Origin: Siphonodentalium dalli
Taxonomy: Eukaryota > Mollusca > Scaphopoda > Gadilida > Siphonodentaliidae
DNA: 64,000 nt
Assembly (NCBI GenBank): GCA_032622095.1
Contig: CP136068.1
Span: 54,274,025-54,338,024 of the forward strand
Direction of reading: 5' to 3'
The position numbers were made by a program, and so were the translations under genes. This document shows positions 34,225-44,952 of the stretch, one piece after another. The stretch's first letter is position 1; the number at the start of each line of letters is the position of its first letter. The notes below the pieces were generated by a model that made no database searches, had not been told where the DNA came from, and was given only the letters and a program-made list of their open reading frames with translations.

Positions 34225-35375
34225 TAGTCCAAGTCTTCTCGTACTAAAACCGGCTAAGATATTGGGATGGAGGTGCCGGTCTTTAGTCCGAGTTCCAGGC
34301 CCATGCATTCTTATGACACGACTTAAGCGTTAGTGACCTGCTCAAATAAAACCACAATTATATGAAATAAAATATCACAATTGCGACAATAAACGGATAT
34401 TTTCCGCATAAGACATGCTATTTTATCTGAAACCCACATCAGTTGTGAATTTAAAACGGTAATTTAATGCGAAAAGAGACATTTACCTCAATGTTTACAA
34501 TTTTTTTTAAGTATGCGAACTCGGTTGACCTCGCGAACTGTGTTCGGCATTTTCCGTTGAAAATATTCCGTAGATTTTGGACAACAACGCAAATTACGAT
34601 GAATTCTCCATTGTAATCGTAATTATGTGTGTCAATAAATAAAATAATAAATAGATTAATTAAACATTGGAGATATAAATGTAATACACTAAATAAATGA
34701 ACCTTAAGTTTGAAAAGTCCCACTAAAACGGAAGAACTATATTTCGAAACTGTGTGATTCGGTTCTCCGATTATTTTATCAACACAGATGTCAAAATGCA
34801 CATCACACGCATGGCAACTTGGCAAGTCAGACACAAGAGTTCTAATTTGCGAAAATTGTCAACAAAACTACCGTTCTGATCCTCCATTATGTCATTAAGT
34901 TTTTAGTGCGGGAATTGTTCTGAAAGCACATAGAAAACTGGACTTTCGGGCGATCGGTTTTCGCCATTTTTGTTCGGAAAACCCGCGCTATATATAGAAA
35001 CGGAAAGTAGAATTCCCAGAACAAACAGCGGATTATGCCGAACTTATTCGGACCACTTCGGCTTTCGGTTAAAACGTAAACAAACAGAGAAACAAATCGA
35101 TGTTTGTGTCAATCAACCGGAATATTCTATGTGTAATTTAACATTAAAGTTAGATTATTATACACCATTATGACCATAAGATGTAAGCCTTACCGATGTA
35201 TATAGCATCATGTATTGATTTGCTAGGTAAATCGAGTAAAATACACCACAAATTCCCGCCACAGATCGTGGGCGTAAGTCGTGTCATAGGATTGGTATAC
35301 AAGCGGTCTTGGACTAAAGACCGGCACCTCCATCCCAATATCTTAGCCGGTTTTAGTACGAGAAGACTTGGACTA
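34225..35375. mobile_element. Mutator-like (MULE-type) element, perfect 65-bp TIRs, 9-bp target duplication
   Basis: The left TIR 34225-34289 and right TIR 35311-35375 are perfect reverse complements (TAGTCCAAGTCTTCTCGTAC ... GCCGGTCTTTAGTCC). Weaker similarity continues inward (ATGACACGACTTA on both sides). GGCTGTTAG flanks the element directly at 34216-34224 and 35376-35384. A 9-bp duplication with long TIRs is characteristic of Mutator-like elements. The interior has a 127-codon minus-strand frame (34451-34834) beginning SDLPSCHACDVHFDIC with a cysteine/histidine cluster, and a 67-codon plus-strand frame; neither is a recognisable transposase. Undamaged TIRs and flanks suggest recent insertion. 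Confidence 0.8.
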
Positions 35376-35454
35376 GGCTGTTAGGTGCTATACATTATCC
35401 TTGGTATGAACAGAATTTTTAGGCAGCCGTTTGCAGATTTTACTCATGTTAGGC

Positions 35455-36248
35455 GGGGGGGGGGGGGGGGGGGGGGGAAACTGCAGACACAGGGTGGAAA
35501 AAACAGTTTTCTTCGGTTTGGGTACCCCCCCCCCCCCCCCCCCCCCCCAAAACAGCAAAAACTGCAGTTTTTTTCCACTGACCATTTAGTTTAGATTATT
35601 ATGACTAAAATGGTCATTGTCTACCAGTAGAACGCAGATTTGTACCTCGTGATGTCATGACATGTAAAAACATGTATATTGGTGATCGCAACGCTTTGTA
35701 TGCACTTTAAAAAATGACAACTAGTCATTACCTCGACTTTGAAAAAGATGCAAATGAGATGAGTGAGATACCAGCATATAACTGTTTTCTGATACCATTT
35801 GAGGAGAAATTGTTTAATACATGGGATAGTTCTGCAGTAAAAATTTGCCAGATAAGCGATCGCAGGGTAGAATTCTGCATTCGACTGGTAGACACTGACA
35901 TAGTCGGCATTATAAAGAGGGTTAATGGGGTCAATATCACATGTAAACCAAGACAGTGGTTATCCAAAATTGTTTTAGGTGGATTGTACTACTCATGTAT
36001 ATATGATTTGGATATTAAGGTTAATCCATATTCTATAAAATGAGAGAAAATTGAAGTTGTGAGTCTGAAAATACATATTTGGAAAAAAATTACATGCAAA
36101 TTTTTTCCGACAACCCCCCCCCCCCCCCCCCCCCCCCTAAATGAATAAGGAAAAAATTTACGTGTAAATTTTTTACGCCTATATGTACCCCCCCCACCCC
36201 CCGGTAAGTTGTGTCCCGCAGTTTTTTTCCGCCCCCCCCCCCCCCCCC
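35455..36248. repeat. Cluster of long G and C homopolymers
   Basis: G23 at 35455-35477, C24 at 35525-35548, C24 at 36114-36137 and C17 at 36232-36248, plus shorter C runs near 36188-36202. They are linked by similar short sequences (AAACTGCAG, CAGTTTTTTTCC), suggesting repeated copies of one poly-C-containing unit in both orientations. Exact lengths are unreliable in any assembly. Confidence 0.85.
35714..36043 (+). CDS. Unrecognised 109-codon open frame between poly-C tracts
   Basis: An ATG-initiated frame beginning MTTSHYLDFEKDANEMSE and ending LDIKVNPYSIK. Its composition is more protein-like than most frames here, with mixed charged and hydrophobic residues and no low complexity. I recognise no domain, signal peptide or membrane segment. 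It lies inside an integrin intron between homopolymer-bearing repeats, so it is more likely transposon-derived or chance than a host gene. Confidence 0.2.
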   Translation: MTTSHYLDFEKDANEMSEIPAYNCFLIPFEEKLFNTWDSSAVKICQISDRRVEFCIRLVDTDIVGIIKRVNGVNITCKPRQWLSKIVLGGLYYSCIYDLDIKVNPYSIK

Positions 36249-36730
36249 TGTGTTAGGAAGATATTTTTAACTTGTCATGCAAATCAGTGTGTAATGTGTT
36301 TCAGAAATTAATGCTCAGGTTTTTGTTTTATTTTAATTAAAAATTTCTATTTAGCATGATGCTAGATCATGCCATGAATCTGTACTCCAGCTGACGCCCG
36401 TAGAGATCATATTCCACCAGTACAAAAACGGGAACTTTTTTACTGACCAGAGATAAAAAATCGTACATTACTTTTACAAAGATCCTGGTCATACCCCTGA
36501 CCTTTTTAACATCGCAATGGGTTTGGAATATATGTGCTTAATCCATCTTCATATACTCAACCTTCAATGTCGGTGGATGTTCGCACCGATTGAATGTCAG
36601 AAGATAACTATTCAAAAGAACTTTCAAAACTCTACGGACTTCTATAACTCTCTGTTGTGCTAACACAGCCAATATATCTGACTCAGAAGAATCAGATATA
36701 TCACGAGTTCTCAACTCAGCTCTGCTACTG

Positions 36731-36980
36731 TTCAATGTCTTGTGGTGAGTAATTGTTCAATGTCTTGTGGTGAGTAATTGTTCAATGTCTTGTGGTGAGT
36801 AATTGTTCAATGTCTTGTGGTGAGTAATTGTTCAATGTCTTGTGGTGAGTAATTGTTCAATGTCTTGTGGTGAGTAATTGTTCAATGTCTTGTGGTGAGT
36901 AATTGTTCAATGTCTTGTGGTGAGTAATTGTTCAATGTCTTGTGGTGAGTAATTGTTCAATGTCTTGTGGTGAGTAATTG
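36731..36980. repeat. Perfect minisatellite, 25-bp unit, exactly 10 copies
   Basis: Unit TTCAATGTCTTGTGG then TGAGTAATTG. I see no difference among the ten copies, so the expansion is very recent, or the copy number reflects assembly. Confidence 0.97.
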
Positions 36981-37042
36981 TTTTGAGTTGCCATGTGAAA
37001 AGCAGATAAAGCAGATAATCGACAACTAGCCTAGCAGCTAGG

Positions 37043-37452
37043 AAATATTTATTTTATTCCCTGTCACCAAATTCAGGCCGTAAGCGGCCGCACGCGGAAG
37101 CAATTCTGATTGGTCGATGACCGAAAGTATAACTTCCCGCCACCGAACCGGTTGCAAAACTGGTCAAGCTCCCCCTGCGTAACACTCACGCTGGATTAAT
37201 ACACACTATACTATCTACTGTATATTGCCATTGATTTGGAATAACACATTGTTTCGTGCATGAATCGTTTGTATCTGTCTCCGTTGTGAAGAAACTTGTA
37301 TCCTACGGCCCGCGGTGTCCCCGATAACAGAGACAACCATCGCATTGGATTGTGTGAGTGAGTGTTACGCAGGGGGAGCTTGACCCAGAATTGCTTTCGC
37401 GTTATGTCGCTTACGACAATAATTTTCATGACAGGGAATAAAATAAATATTT
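37043..37452. mobile_element. Foldback element with two nested sets of perfect inverted repeats
   Basis: The outer TIR of 24 bp (AAATATTTATTTTATTCCCT then GTCA) at 37043-37066 and 37429-37452 is perfect. A second inverted pair of 28 bp (GGTCAAGCTCCCCCTGCGTA then ACACTCAC) at 37162-37189 and 37358-37385 is also perfect. The sequence is GC-richer than the intron around it. No target duplication is visible. It sits inside the 36354-37700 element, next to the 25-bp minisatellite. Confidence 0.75.
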
Positions 37453-37955
37453 ATCGCGGAATCGGGTCTCAAAAGTCACGTAAATAATGTAATCTCGAGC
37501 TGGGAACTTCACGTACCGATGAATAAATCATTAAGCAACTGGTATGAACAAAGAAGTACATTCCCTGCATTATTTTTTCGACTTTATAAGGTTCCCTGTC
37601 AAAACTTAAAAAAAGTTCCTGGGTTTTGTACTGGTGGAATATAATCTCTACGGCGTCAGCTGGCGGGAGTAGAGATTCATGGCATGATCTAGCATGATGC
37701 CTGCAGTAAATGCATGGACACTTCTTGCAATTCATATAAGTTGATACTTGAGTTTCTGTGGGGCCTTGAAAGCCTGTAAAAGCCTTGAATCTGAAAAATA
37801 GTCATTCAAGGCCTGAATACTACTTGAATTGTTATAGGCAACCTTGAATAGCCTTGCACTGCTTGCAAATAACACTAAAATTGACTAGATATGTCCTGTG
37901 TGGTTTGGAATTTCAAATGAGGGCTTGGAAAAACCTTGAAAATGCTCTTTAATAA

Positions 37956-38207
37956 CTCTTTCATGATGGGAGCTATGCTTGTGCAGCATTAAAGATCCTG
38001 TACCAGTGCATTCTCTTAAATATGCAAGTCTCCCATAGGGAGCATATCATCTATAAGAGAATGCACTGGCTTACAAGATAAATATTGTTATGCTATTAAA
38101 TGTATTCTCTTATATGTGCGAGGCTCCCTATGGGAGACTCACATATATAAGAGAAGGCATTGGCACAGGTTTTCGCAAAATTTCAGGAAGCTCCAGTCAT
38201 GGAAAGG
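37956..38207 (+). mobile_element. TTAA MITE, family F2 (internally palindromic), copy 1
   Basis: Ends CTCTTTCATGATGGGAGCT and, reversed, CCTTTCCATGACTGGAGCT; flanks ATAA and TTAA. Shared interior: GCAGCATTAAAGATCCTGT, CCAGTGCATTCTCTTA, a CTCCCATAGGGAG palindrome, TATATAAGAGAA and TTTTCGCAAAATTTCAGGAA. Two internal hairpins are formed by the paired ATTCTCTTATAT/ATATAAGAGAAT blocks. Confidence 0.75.
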
Positions 38208-39240
38208 TTAAATAGCCTTTAATATTTATTATAAGCTCTGAACTGTCGGAATGATGCACTTTATAGGCTAACACAAATCTGCTTTATGTTATAATGATGT
38301 ACATGTTTTACTTCCAAATTTTATCCAAAACCTAAATAAAATCATGAAATGATAAGGAAGGTTTACAAATTTTAACTCCACCTACATTTATCTAGAACAG
38401 TTTAAAAAGAGTTAGAAGATAAAAACCTAAGATTTAACATCGTAAAGGATAAATTCATATTAAGGAGATTATTGCCCTTGATTTTGCACTTTTAGGGTTA
38501 ACTCAATTACCTAATAAAATATAATTTAATTATCTGCTTTAGATTAATTCACAATGGCTGAATCAAATTGAGATAACTAAAGATCCGTTTGATGCACAGG
38601 GATTCCCCTATAAAAAGATTGATATATCGTCATTTCCTATGGCACTGCGCAATAAGCTAGCGAATTATTAAGTTTTAGCCAGGAGGATGGTTGTGAATTC
38701 AAAGCAGCACGCAGGCACCCTGGAGGTTCTCCCCTTAATATAGGATAACTTGCCTGAGACCTGCATTGATTTACCACTGTAGGATGGCTTAATTTCAAAC
38801 ACAGACTTATCTGCTTGGGTTCATCTCCATTGGTTCTGGATTCCTCTACCCCAATGCATTCATCAACGAATCCATTCATCTCCATTCCGTGATCCTGGGG
38901 AGATGTGGTTATCTGCCACGATTGATGAAGTGATTAATATATTATCGTAGTCATTGTCATGGGGTGGTGGATGCTGGGGTAGAGATCAGAAGGAAATTGG
39001 AGCGAATATGTTATTTCCGGTAATATTAGTTACTTTATAGGTAATTTGTTTGGTATCAGAGTTTCAAAGAAAATTTTAGTGTCTCCAGTGGAAATAAATT
39101 ATATATATCAGGAGATAAATAAGTATAGATGCTGCTGCAATCTTGACAAGCTAATTAACATCTTAATAGCACAACAACAAAATATATATGTATCCTTTCT
39201 TCAACATCATTCATCCTCCCAGTGAAATCCCTGTTGTGAT

Positions 39241-39273
<33 letters not shown>

Positions 39274-40055
39274 AGAAAGACAGTGTGGATGTCACCAAAC
39301 CTAGGATGCAACTCACCATCTTAAAGAGTATAAATATAAACTGAAGCTAAATGGCTGAAAGTTGCTATGAACATTGGTCGAAATTACTTAAATTTCTGGA
39401 AAACTTGTCCCAATTCTCTATTGATATTAAATTTCCAACCAAAATGTAGTGAAAATAAGCTATGTATTGCCTTCTCAACTGGCTGCAATCCACATTTGGT
39501 TTACAATTTCATAAAATCAATTGTTTAGCAGAGGACGGTTATATGGCCAAGCTCTCATTGGCCTGCTATGTACATTCACCACAGTCCACTAGCAACAAAT
39601 GGTATGGTGGAATATTCATCCGGCATCTTTATCTTCATCTTAGGGTGTTAGAAAAGAAAACAGTGATCATTAGGTACACATTCTCTTCACGTAATGTGTG
39701 GAATTTCTCTTTGTTGCAAAATAATTTGAGACAGTTACATAATGAGGTGCTATTGTGAATACGATCAGATAGAAAGAAAAACATTCCACAAAAAATTGAT
39801 ATCTGCCATGGCTCCCACAGGTTTTATGTAATAGGTTGGTTTTTTGTTGAGATTGGTATAAACATCATGCGGTAGGTCTATGATAGGTCCTCTACTCATC
39901 AGGAACCTACTAAGCTATCACCTGTATGTGAATGATGCAACCATATGGGAATCCTTGGCATTCCAGTCATCTTATTTAAAAGTATGTTTAACCCTGGAGG
40001 ATTCAAGTCAAGGCGAGTCATTATACAAGCTTGTCTTGGTCCTTTTGCAAGTTAC
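38208..40055 (+). other. Intron, no gene seen; GA microsatellite
   Basis: Unique AT-rich sequence with a (GA)n microsatellite of about 28 bp at 39239-39266 and a short TTAACCCTGG motif at 39989. No coding exon was recognised. Confidence 0.55.
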
Positions 40056-40285
40056 TATAAACTACATGACCCAGGGATTAAAGATCCTGTGCCAGTGCAT
40101 CTTCTTATATATGCGAGTCTCCCATAGGGAGCCTTGTATATACAAGAGAATGTACTGGCTTACAAGGTCAAGGCAAATATTGTTAGGCCAATGTATTCTC
40201 TTATATATGTGAGACTCACATATATAAGAGAATGAATTGGGACAGGGTTTTCGCAAAATTGCAGGAAGCTTCAGTCATGGAAGGG
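40056..40285 (+). mobile_element. TTAA MITE, family F2, copy 2
   Basis: Decayed left end (CATGACCCAGGGATTAAAGA), then TCCTGTGCCAGTGCATCTTC, CTCCCATAGGGAGCC and TATATAAGAGAATGAATTGG. The right end is TTCAGTCATGGAAGGG followed by TTAA. Same orientation as the other two copies. Lies 260 bp upstream of exon B. Confidence 0.7.
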
Positions 40286-40374
40286 TTAAAGAGAAAGGTA
40301 TATCCATTCTAGTATCTTAATGATATGAGCTTGGTCCTAAAAAGTGCTTTATAATGCTGTATGATTACCAAATT

Positions 40375-40470
40375 TTTGCCTCTTTGGCATTTGTGCCATC
40401 ACATTTCACTGAAAAAGTGCCCTTTTCTGTAGTTGTGTCCCCCTTGCCATCGGTTTCTTCCTGTGCCCCT
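40375..40470. repeat. Short interspersed repeat fragment
   Basis: CACTGAAAAAGTGCCCTTTT then CTGTAGTTGTGTCCCCCTTG also occurs at about 31526-31571 inside the interrupted MITE. It is a degenerate element fragment of unknown class. Confidence 0.5.
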
Positions 40471-40546
40471 GTGCACACTTATTTTCACTATCATATAGAT
40501 GATTAGCAGATAAATTTATATATTAGTTTTAAATCTTCTATTCCAG

Positions 40547-40667
40547 GCATGTGCTCCAAGATATGTTTATTTCTCTGCATCCTTTGATAAGCGAGAACCT
40601 GTTGGAACATGTTTCATCTCTCGAGCATCATCGACAAGTTTCCAAGAATACTCGCCATGTAAAAACT
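40547..40667 (+). CDS. Integrin alpha, beta-propeller exon B (ACAPRYVYFS..REPVGTCF..YSPC)
   Basis: This 121-nt exon encodes ACAPRYVYFSASFDK, REPVGTCFISRAS and STSFQEYSPCKN. ACAPRY, REPVGTC and EYSPC are highly conserved in the PS2 and alphaV/alpha5/alpha8/alphaIIb integrins, and the three cysteines sit at family positions for disulfides in this part of the propeller. The acceptor is CTTCTATTCCAG ending at 40546, and the donor is GTGAGT at 40668. The exon starts in phase 0, matching exon A, and leaves one base (T) for the next exon. The 37.6-kb intron before it is full of transposon and minisatellite sequence, yet the exon shows no damage. Confidence is very high for the family and moderate for the subgroup. 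Confidence 0.96.
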
Positions 40668-42885
40668 GTGAGTAATATGAAGGTCTTATCTTCAAAATAC
40701 TTTATGTTAAATAAAATTATTATAATAATGTGTAAAAATCAGTTCTATTTTCATTAATTTTAATTCCAGATTTGAATACTTAAAATGAAAGAATTGCTCA
40801 AAAATGTTCTTATATTTTATACAAAACTCTATGTAATATCAAGGTTGAAGGACTGTACCCTTAGTTCTTACTAATAGCCTTGGTTATCATATTAATTTTA
40901 CTAATTCTTGATTCCACAAACAGATAATCATATCATTATATAAGAAATGCAGATATATTTTATGAATGAGATATTAAATCTTTAGAAATTAACATTCCAA
41001 CACCACATTTCAGTATTTGTGTAATATATGATCTTAATTGTTATTGATTTTGTTATCTTTCCTATTTTAAGTTGTTAGATATGAAATTTTGACAAAAGAT
41101 TCTTTTATTATAATTTTATTTCCACTTTCTCTGATGAGAGGCTTTGAAAATATATTGTTGATCATCACAATTTTTTTTTTGTATGGAAGGTAGGGGCTTT
41201 CAGTTTTAAATAAAATTTTATGACCAATTTTGCTGATGCAAACAAGAGTATTGACATATTCATGTTGTACCACAGCTTGAGTATCTTTAAGTTTTTGTAC
41301 TATAATGAAGCCCATTCTTTAGTATATTAATGAGGTCAAGTATGCCAAAATCCTTTCTGACAGTTTGCTCGATCCTGTTATTGTATGTTATTGTCAACAT
41401 ATTGTGTATGTGCGCGGTGATTTCGAAGAGAATCAATCAATATACAGTGATGATGATCAACAGTTTATTTTTTTCACGTACCTAATATAGACTTCTTGTG
41501 ATATCTCAGTGGTTTTATTCTATCAGTGGAGTTGTATATATTGTTGTATGATATTAACTGAATTATATAATGCATGTTAATACAGTTTTAATTGAATTAA
41601 TTAAATGCCAATTGAATTGAATCCCTACACCCCAAGTTCTACCAACAACAACCTGACTTAAATTTATTATGGAAGGTTCATAGAATTTGGTACATTTCCA
41701 AGAAATTCCATATCTTATAGATCTGCTTTATAATATGCTCATATTATTGATAGCGATAGTATTATAATGTAAATGTGTGATATTTATTACAAGCCTAAAT
41801 TATATTATACCCCACTTAAAAGGGAATAAAATATACCTTTGAAGTAGACAACACCGTTCAAATACTAAATACTAGGCTTAAACTTAACTTTGGAGAAAAT
41901 ATATCACTTAAACACATTTTGGGAGATAAACAACATGTCAAAGAACATTCATTCATAACAAAGTCATAAATTAAATTTTTTTTTTTAAATTAATAGTCTA
42001 TGACGCATCTTTTGCTAATATGATGGTGATTTGGAATTTTGACAATACAGAACTATGGTGACTCTAGCAATTATGATGCATGCGACATAGTTTGGACAAT
42101 GTCGCTTGAGTGATTATCAAACCGTTATATATTGTCTCAAAAATATATAAGTTAATTGAAATCATTTCTGACAGCTATTGAAATCTTAAATAAGGTTCAA
42201 ACATTTTCCAAAGTCAATGTCAAATTATCAATTTAATCATATAATAATAGAAATATAGAAAGCCCTGGTATAAACATTGCTTCATCGTTATTGTTTGTGA
42301 TATTATCAATGGCAAATACCTGTTTTTACTGATATTGATAGAAACATTAGAAACATTGGAATGTCATTGAATCTTACTCAAAACACATTTGGCACTCTTC
42401 TGTCTGCTATTTAAAAATTTCTCAGACCTTGCCAACTATTTAAAGTCAAGCAATATATCACTTCATCTCATACACCTCTCATATAACCATGTGCATTTGG
42501 AAGCCACTATTGCAGGTTGTCACAAGTCATCAATCACATTCGGAGCCAGCTTTTCAAATCAATCTCAAATGTATTCAGCTTTTCATAAGCAATGACATTC
42601 ACAGTTAGCTTTTTAAATTCAATCATTTTATGATGTGATATATGATGTCATTTCTTTCACGACTAACATGACTACCTCTTGTTCCAAAACTGGGTTAATT
42701 TATTAAGTTTTAGGAATAGAATTTGAGCCATTTTGCGATATTGCATGATTGAAAACCTTATATATAAATGATCAAATAATATGTAATTTATTTCTTCCCT
42801 CATGTAAGTTGATTTTTACTCAAAAAATGTGATCAGTCTAACTGGTCTCACTCATTAGGCCCACAATGGACACATGAGTATAAAA
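40668..42885 (+). other. Intron, no gene seen
   Basis: Start of the 22.8-kb intron. Strongly AT-rich unique sequence with T9 and A/T runs (41171, 41966). No coding exon or repeat family was recognised. Confidence 0.55.
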
Positions 42886-42995
42886 AGCTGACAACGAATA
42901 TGAACCACCTTGAAATTGAGCTATCCACACAAAAGCTGGCAACGAATATAAATCGCCTTGAAATTGAGCTATCCACACGAAAGCTGGCTACGAAT
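42886..42995. repeat. Short tandem repeat, about 48 bp, 2.3 copies
   Basis: AAGCTGGCAACGAATATAAA followed by CCTTGAAATTGAGCTATCCA and CACGA. Confidence 0.75.
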
Positions 42996-43263
42996 GTGAT
43001 TGATTCCACGACACTGCCACTATTATAATTTTTATAAGCTCTTGATTTGAATGACATTCCATAGTCTGAGATGAATTGTCTCGTAACATGTTCTTGTATT
43101 GTTACTAATGTGTAATCTGTAGGAGTATCCTCATTCTCTCAAGCATCCACTGATAACAGATGAACAATTCATAAGTAAAGGATCTCTTCATTAAAGACGC
43201 AGGAGGGTAGAAGGCAGTGTAAGGGGTGTAGAAGTGACGCAGGGTAAAAGATCTCTTCATTAA

Positions 43264-44021
43264 CTGGTTCAGTGCTGAAAGCCCATATTTGGACCCTACG
43301 TAAGAGTGCTGGAAGCCCAGATATGGGCTTTGGCGATGACACTGTCTTGTTTAGTCGACTCTTGTTTGGTTTAATCATTTAAATAGCGTTTGTCAGGTAA
43401 TATTTGAGAAATATTGTTACATATATAATTAAATTGGGACATTGTGAAGTTTGAATGGATGCCGACCAATAAAATTGTCAGAAAAGGTACTTATATCGCG
43501 AAAAGTTTGAGAAAAATTACAAATGTTTTGCCCTAAGGGCGGCCGACAACCAAGCTCATAACCATAACCTAATCAGACACCCAGGCTCATATCGATAACC
43601 TACTTTGACAAACAGACAACATAGCCTAATGCGACATCCAGGCCCATAACCATTGCCTAATGAGACATCCAGACTCATAATCAATGCCTAATGAGACATC
43701 CAGACCCATAACCATAGTCTAATGAGACATAAAGGCTCATAACCATAGCCTAATGAGACATCCAGGCCCATAGGCATGGCCATAGCCTAATGAGACATCC
43801 AGACTCATAACCATAGCCTATTGAGACATCCAAGCTCATAACAATAGCCTAGTGAGACATCCAGGCTCATAACGTAATTACAAATATATATATATGGGGG
43901 TCAAATTTGAGAAAAGTGTGCAAATTATCAACTCCGAGCATAAAATTAAATAATTTTCTGTTTGTTGAAATATATATACGCATTTTAGAATGTGTATGTA
44001 GGATATTTAGCAGCGAACCAG
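43264..44021. mobile_element. TTAA-flanked TIR element inserted in the 69-bp array
   Basis: The ends are CTGGTTCAGTGCTGAAA and, reversed, CTGGTTCGCTGCTAAATA. TTAA stands at 43260-43263 and 44022-44025, and intact array units read CTTCATTAAAGACGC with a single TTAA, which proves insertion with TTAA duplication. This is piggyBac/Kolobok-like behaviour. No transposase. The element carries its own 31-bp minisatellite. Confidence 0.85.
43555..43875. repeat. Minisatellite, 31-bp unit, about 10 copies, inside the TTAA element
   Basis: Unit GCTCATAACCATAGCCTAAT then GAGACATCCAG. Copies are more diverged than the surrounding 69-bp array. Confidence 0.88.
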
Positions 44022-44896
44022 TTAAAGACGCAGGAGGGCGGAAGGCAGTGTAGGGGGTATAAAAGTGACACAGGGTAAAAAATCACTTCATTAAAGACAC
44101 AGGAGGGTGGAAGGCAGTATAGGGGGTATAAAAGTGACACAGGGTAAAAGATCTCTTCATTAAAGATGCAGGAGGGTGGAAGGCAGTATAGGGGGTATAA
44201 AAGTGACACATTGTAAAAGATCACTTCATTAAAGACGCAGGAGGGTGGAAGGCAGTGTAGGGGGTATAAAAGTGACACATTGTAAAAGATCACTTCATTA
44301 AAGACGCAGGAGGGTGGAAGGCAGTGTAGGGGGTATAAAAGTGACACAGGGTAAAAGATCACTTCATTAAAGACGCAGGAGGGCGGAAGGCTGTGTAGGG
44401 GGTATAAAAGTGACACAGGGTAAAAGATCTCTTCATTAAAGACGCAGGAGGGTGGAAGGCAGTATAGGGGGTGTAAAAGTGACACAGGGTAAAAGATCAC
44501 TTCATTAAAGACGCAGGAGGGCGGAAGGCAGTGTAGGGGGTATAAAAGTGACACAGGGTAAAAGATCTCTTCATTAAAGACGCAGGAGGGCGGATGGCAG
44601 TGTAGGGGGTATAAAAGTGACACAGGGTAAAAGATCACTTCATTAATGATGCAGGAAGGTGGAAGGCAGTGTAGGGGGGTGTAAAAAGTGACACAGTAAA
44701 ACTGACCTTGTTATTATCATGACGTTTGAAGCAAAAATACAACCCACTAAAGCCAAACCAACATTAAAGGCAGTTTCGATCCTCCCACATGTTGAAAAAT
44801 CTGACAATTTGTCTGTCCATTTCCAATATTTCACCTTGTAGCTCATGGTGGACAATTTAATTGAAATTAATCATGAATCAAGAATGAGGTCATCAA

Positions 44897-44952
44897 AGAG
44901 TGAATTTTGTGAGGCTAGCTCGCTATGCGGAATACATCACAAAATTCACCCT
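44897..44952. other. Hairpin with perfect 13-bp stem
   Basis: GTGAATTTTGTGA (44900-44912) and TCACAAAATTCAC (44937-44949) are separated by 24 nt, with partial extension (AGAG/CTCT) outside. Could be a small foldback remnant. Confidence 0.6.

Larger units (their letters stand above)
36354..37700. mobile_element. Inverted-repeat element (GCATGATGCTAGATCATGCC ends) containing a minisatellite and a second TIR element
   Basis: The left arm 36354-36447 and right arm 37608-37700 are about 93-bp imperfect inverted repeats. Both carry CTAGATCATGCCATGAAT, GTCAGCTGG, GAT.T.A.TCCACCAGTAC or complements. No target duplication is seen. The same family occurs at 7743-7860 and as a minimal palindrome at 59538-59583. 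A 65-codon minus-strand frame (36538-36735) beginning MNSSRAELRTRDISDSSESD is acidic at the start but not recognisable. Confidence 0.65.
43193..44700. repeat. Minisatellite, 69-bp unit, about 11 copies, split by a TTAA element
   Basis: Unit AAAGACGCAGGAGGGTGGAA then GGCAGTGTAGGGGGTATAAA, AGTGACACAGGGTAAAAGAT and CACTTCATT. One unit lies at 43193-43261 and about ten more at 44024-44700; the 758-bp element between them is an insertion. The period is 23 codons, so the minus strand has a 217-codon frame of repeats such as NEEIFYPVSLLYPLHCLPPS. This is an array artefact with no evidence of translation. Confidence 0.93.

Noticed and set aside
35311-35375. Duplicated regulatory element conserved in inverted orientation
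   Set aside because: The identical 65 bp at 34225-34289 and the 9-bp flanks show that these are transposon termini.
36731-36980. Regular direct repeats resembling a CRISPR array
   Set aside because: The 25-bp units are contiguous with no spacers, and the DNA is animal intron; the same applies to the other arrays.
43985-44638. 217-codon minus-strand frame with NEEIFYPVSLLYPLHCLPPS repeats
   Set aside because: It is generated by the 69-bp array and runs into a transposon end; hydrophobic repeats alone are not evidence for a membrane protein.
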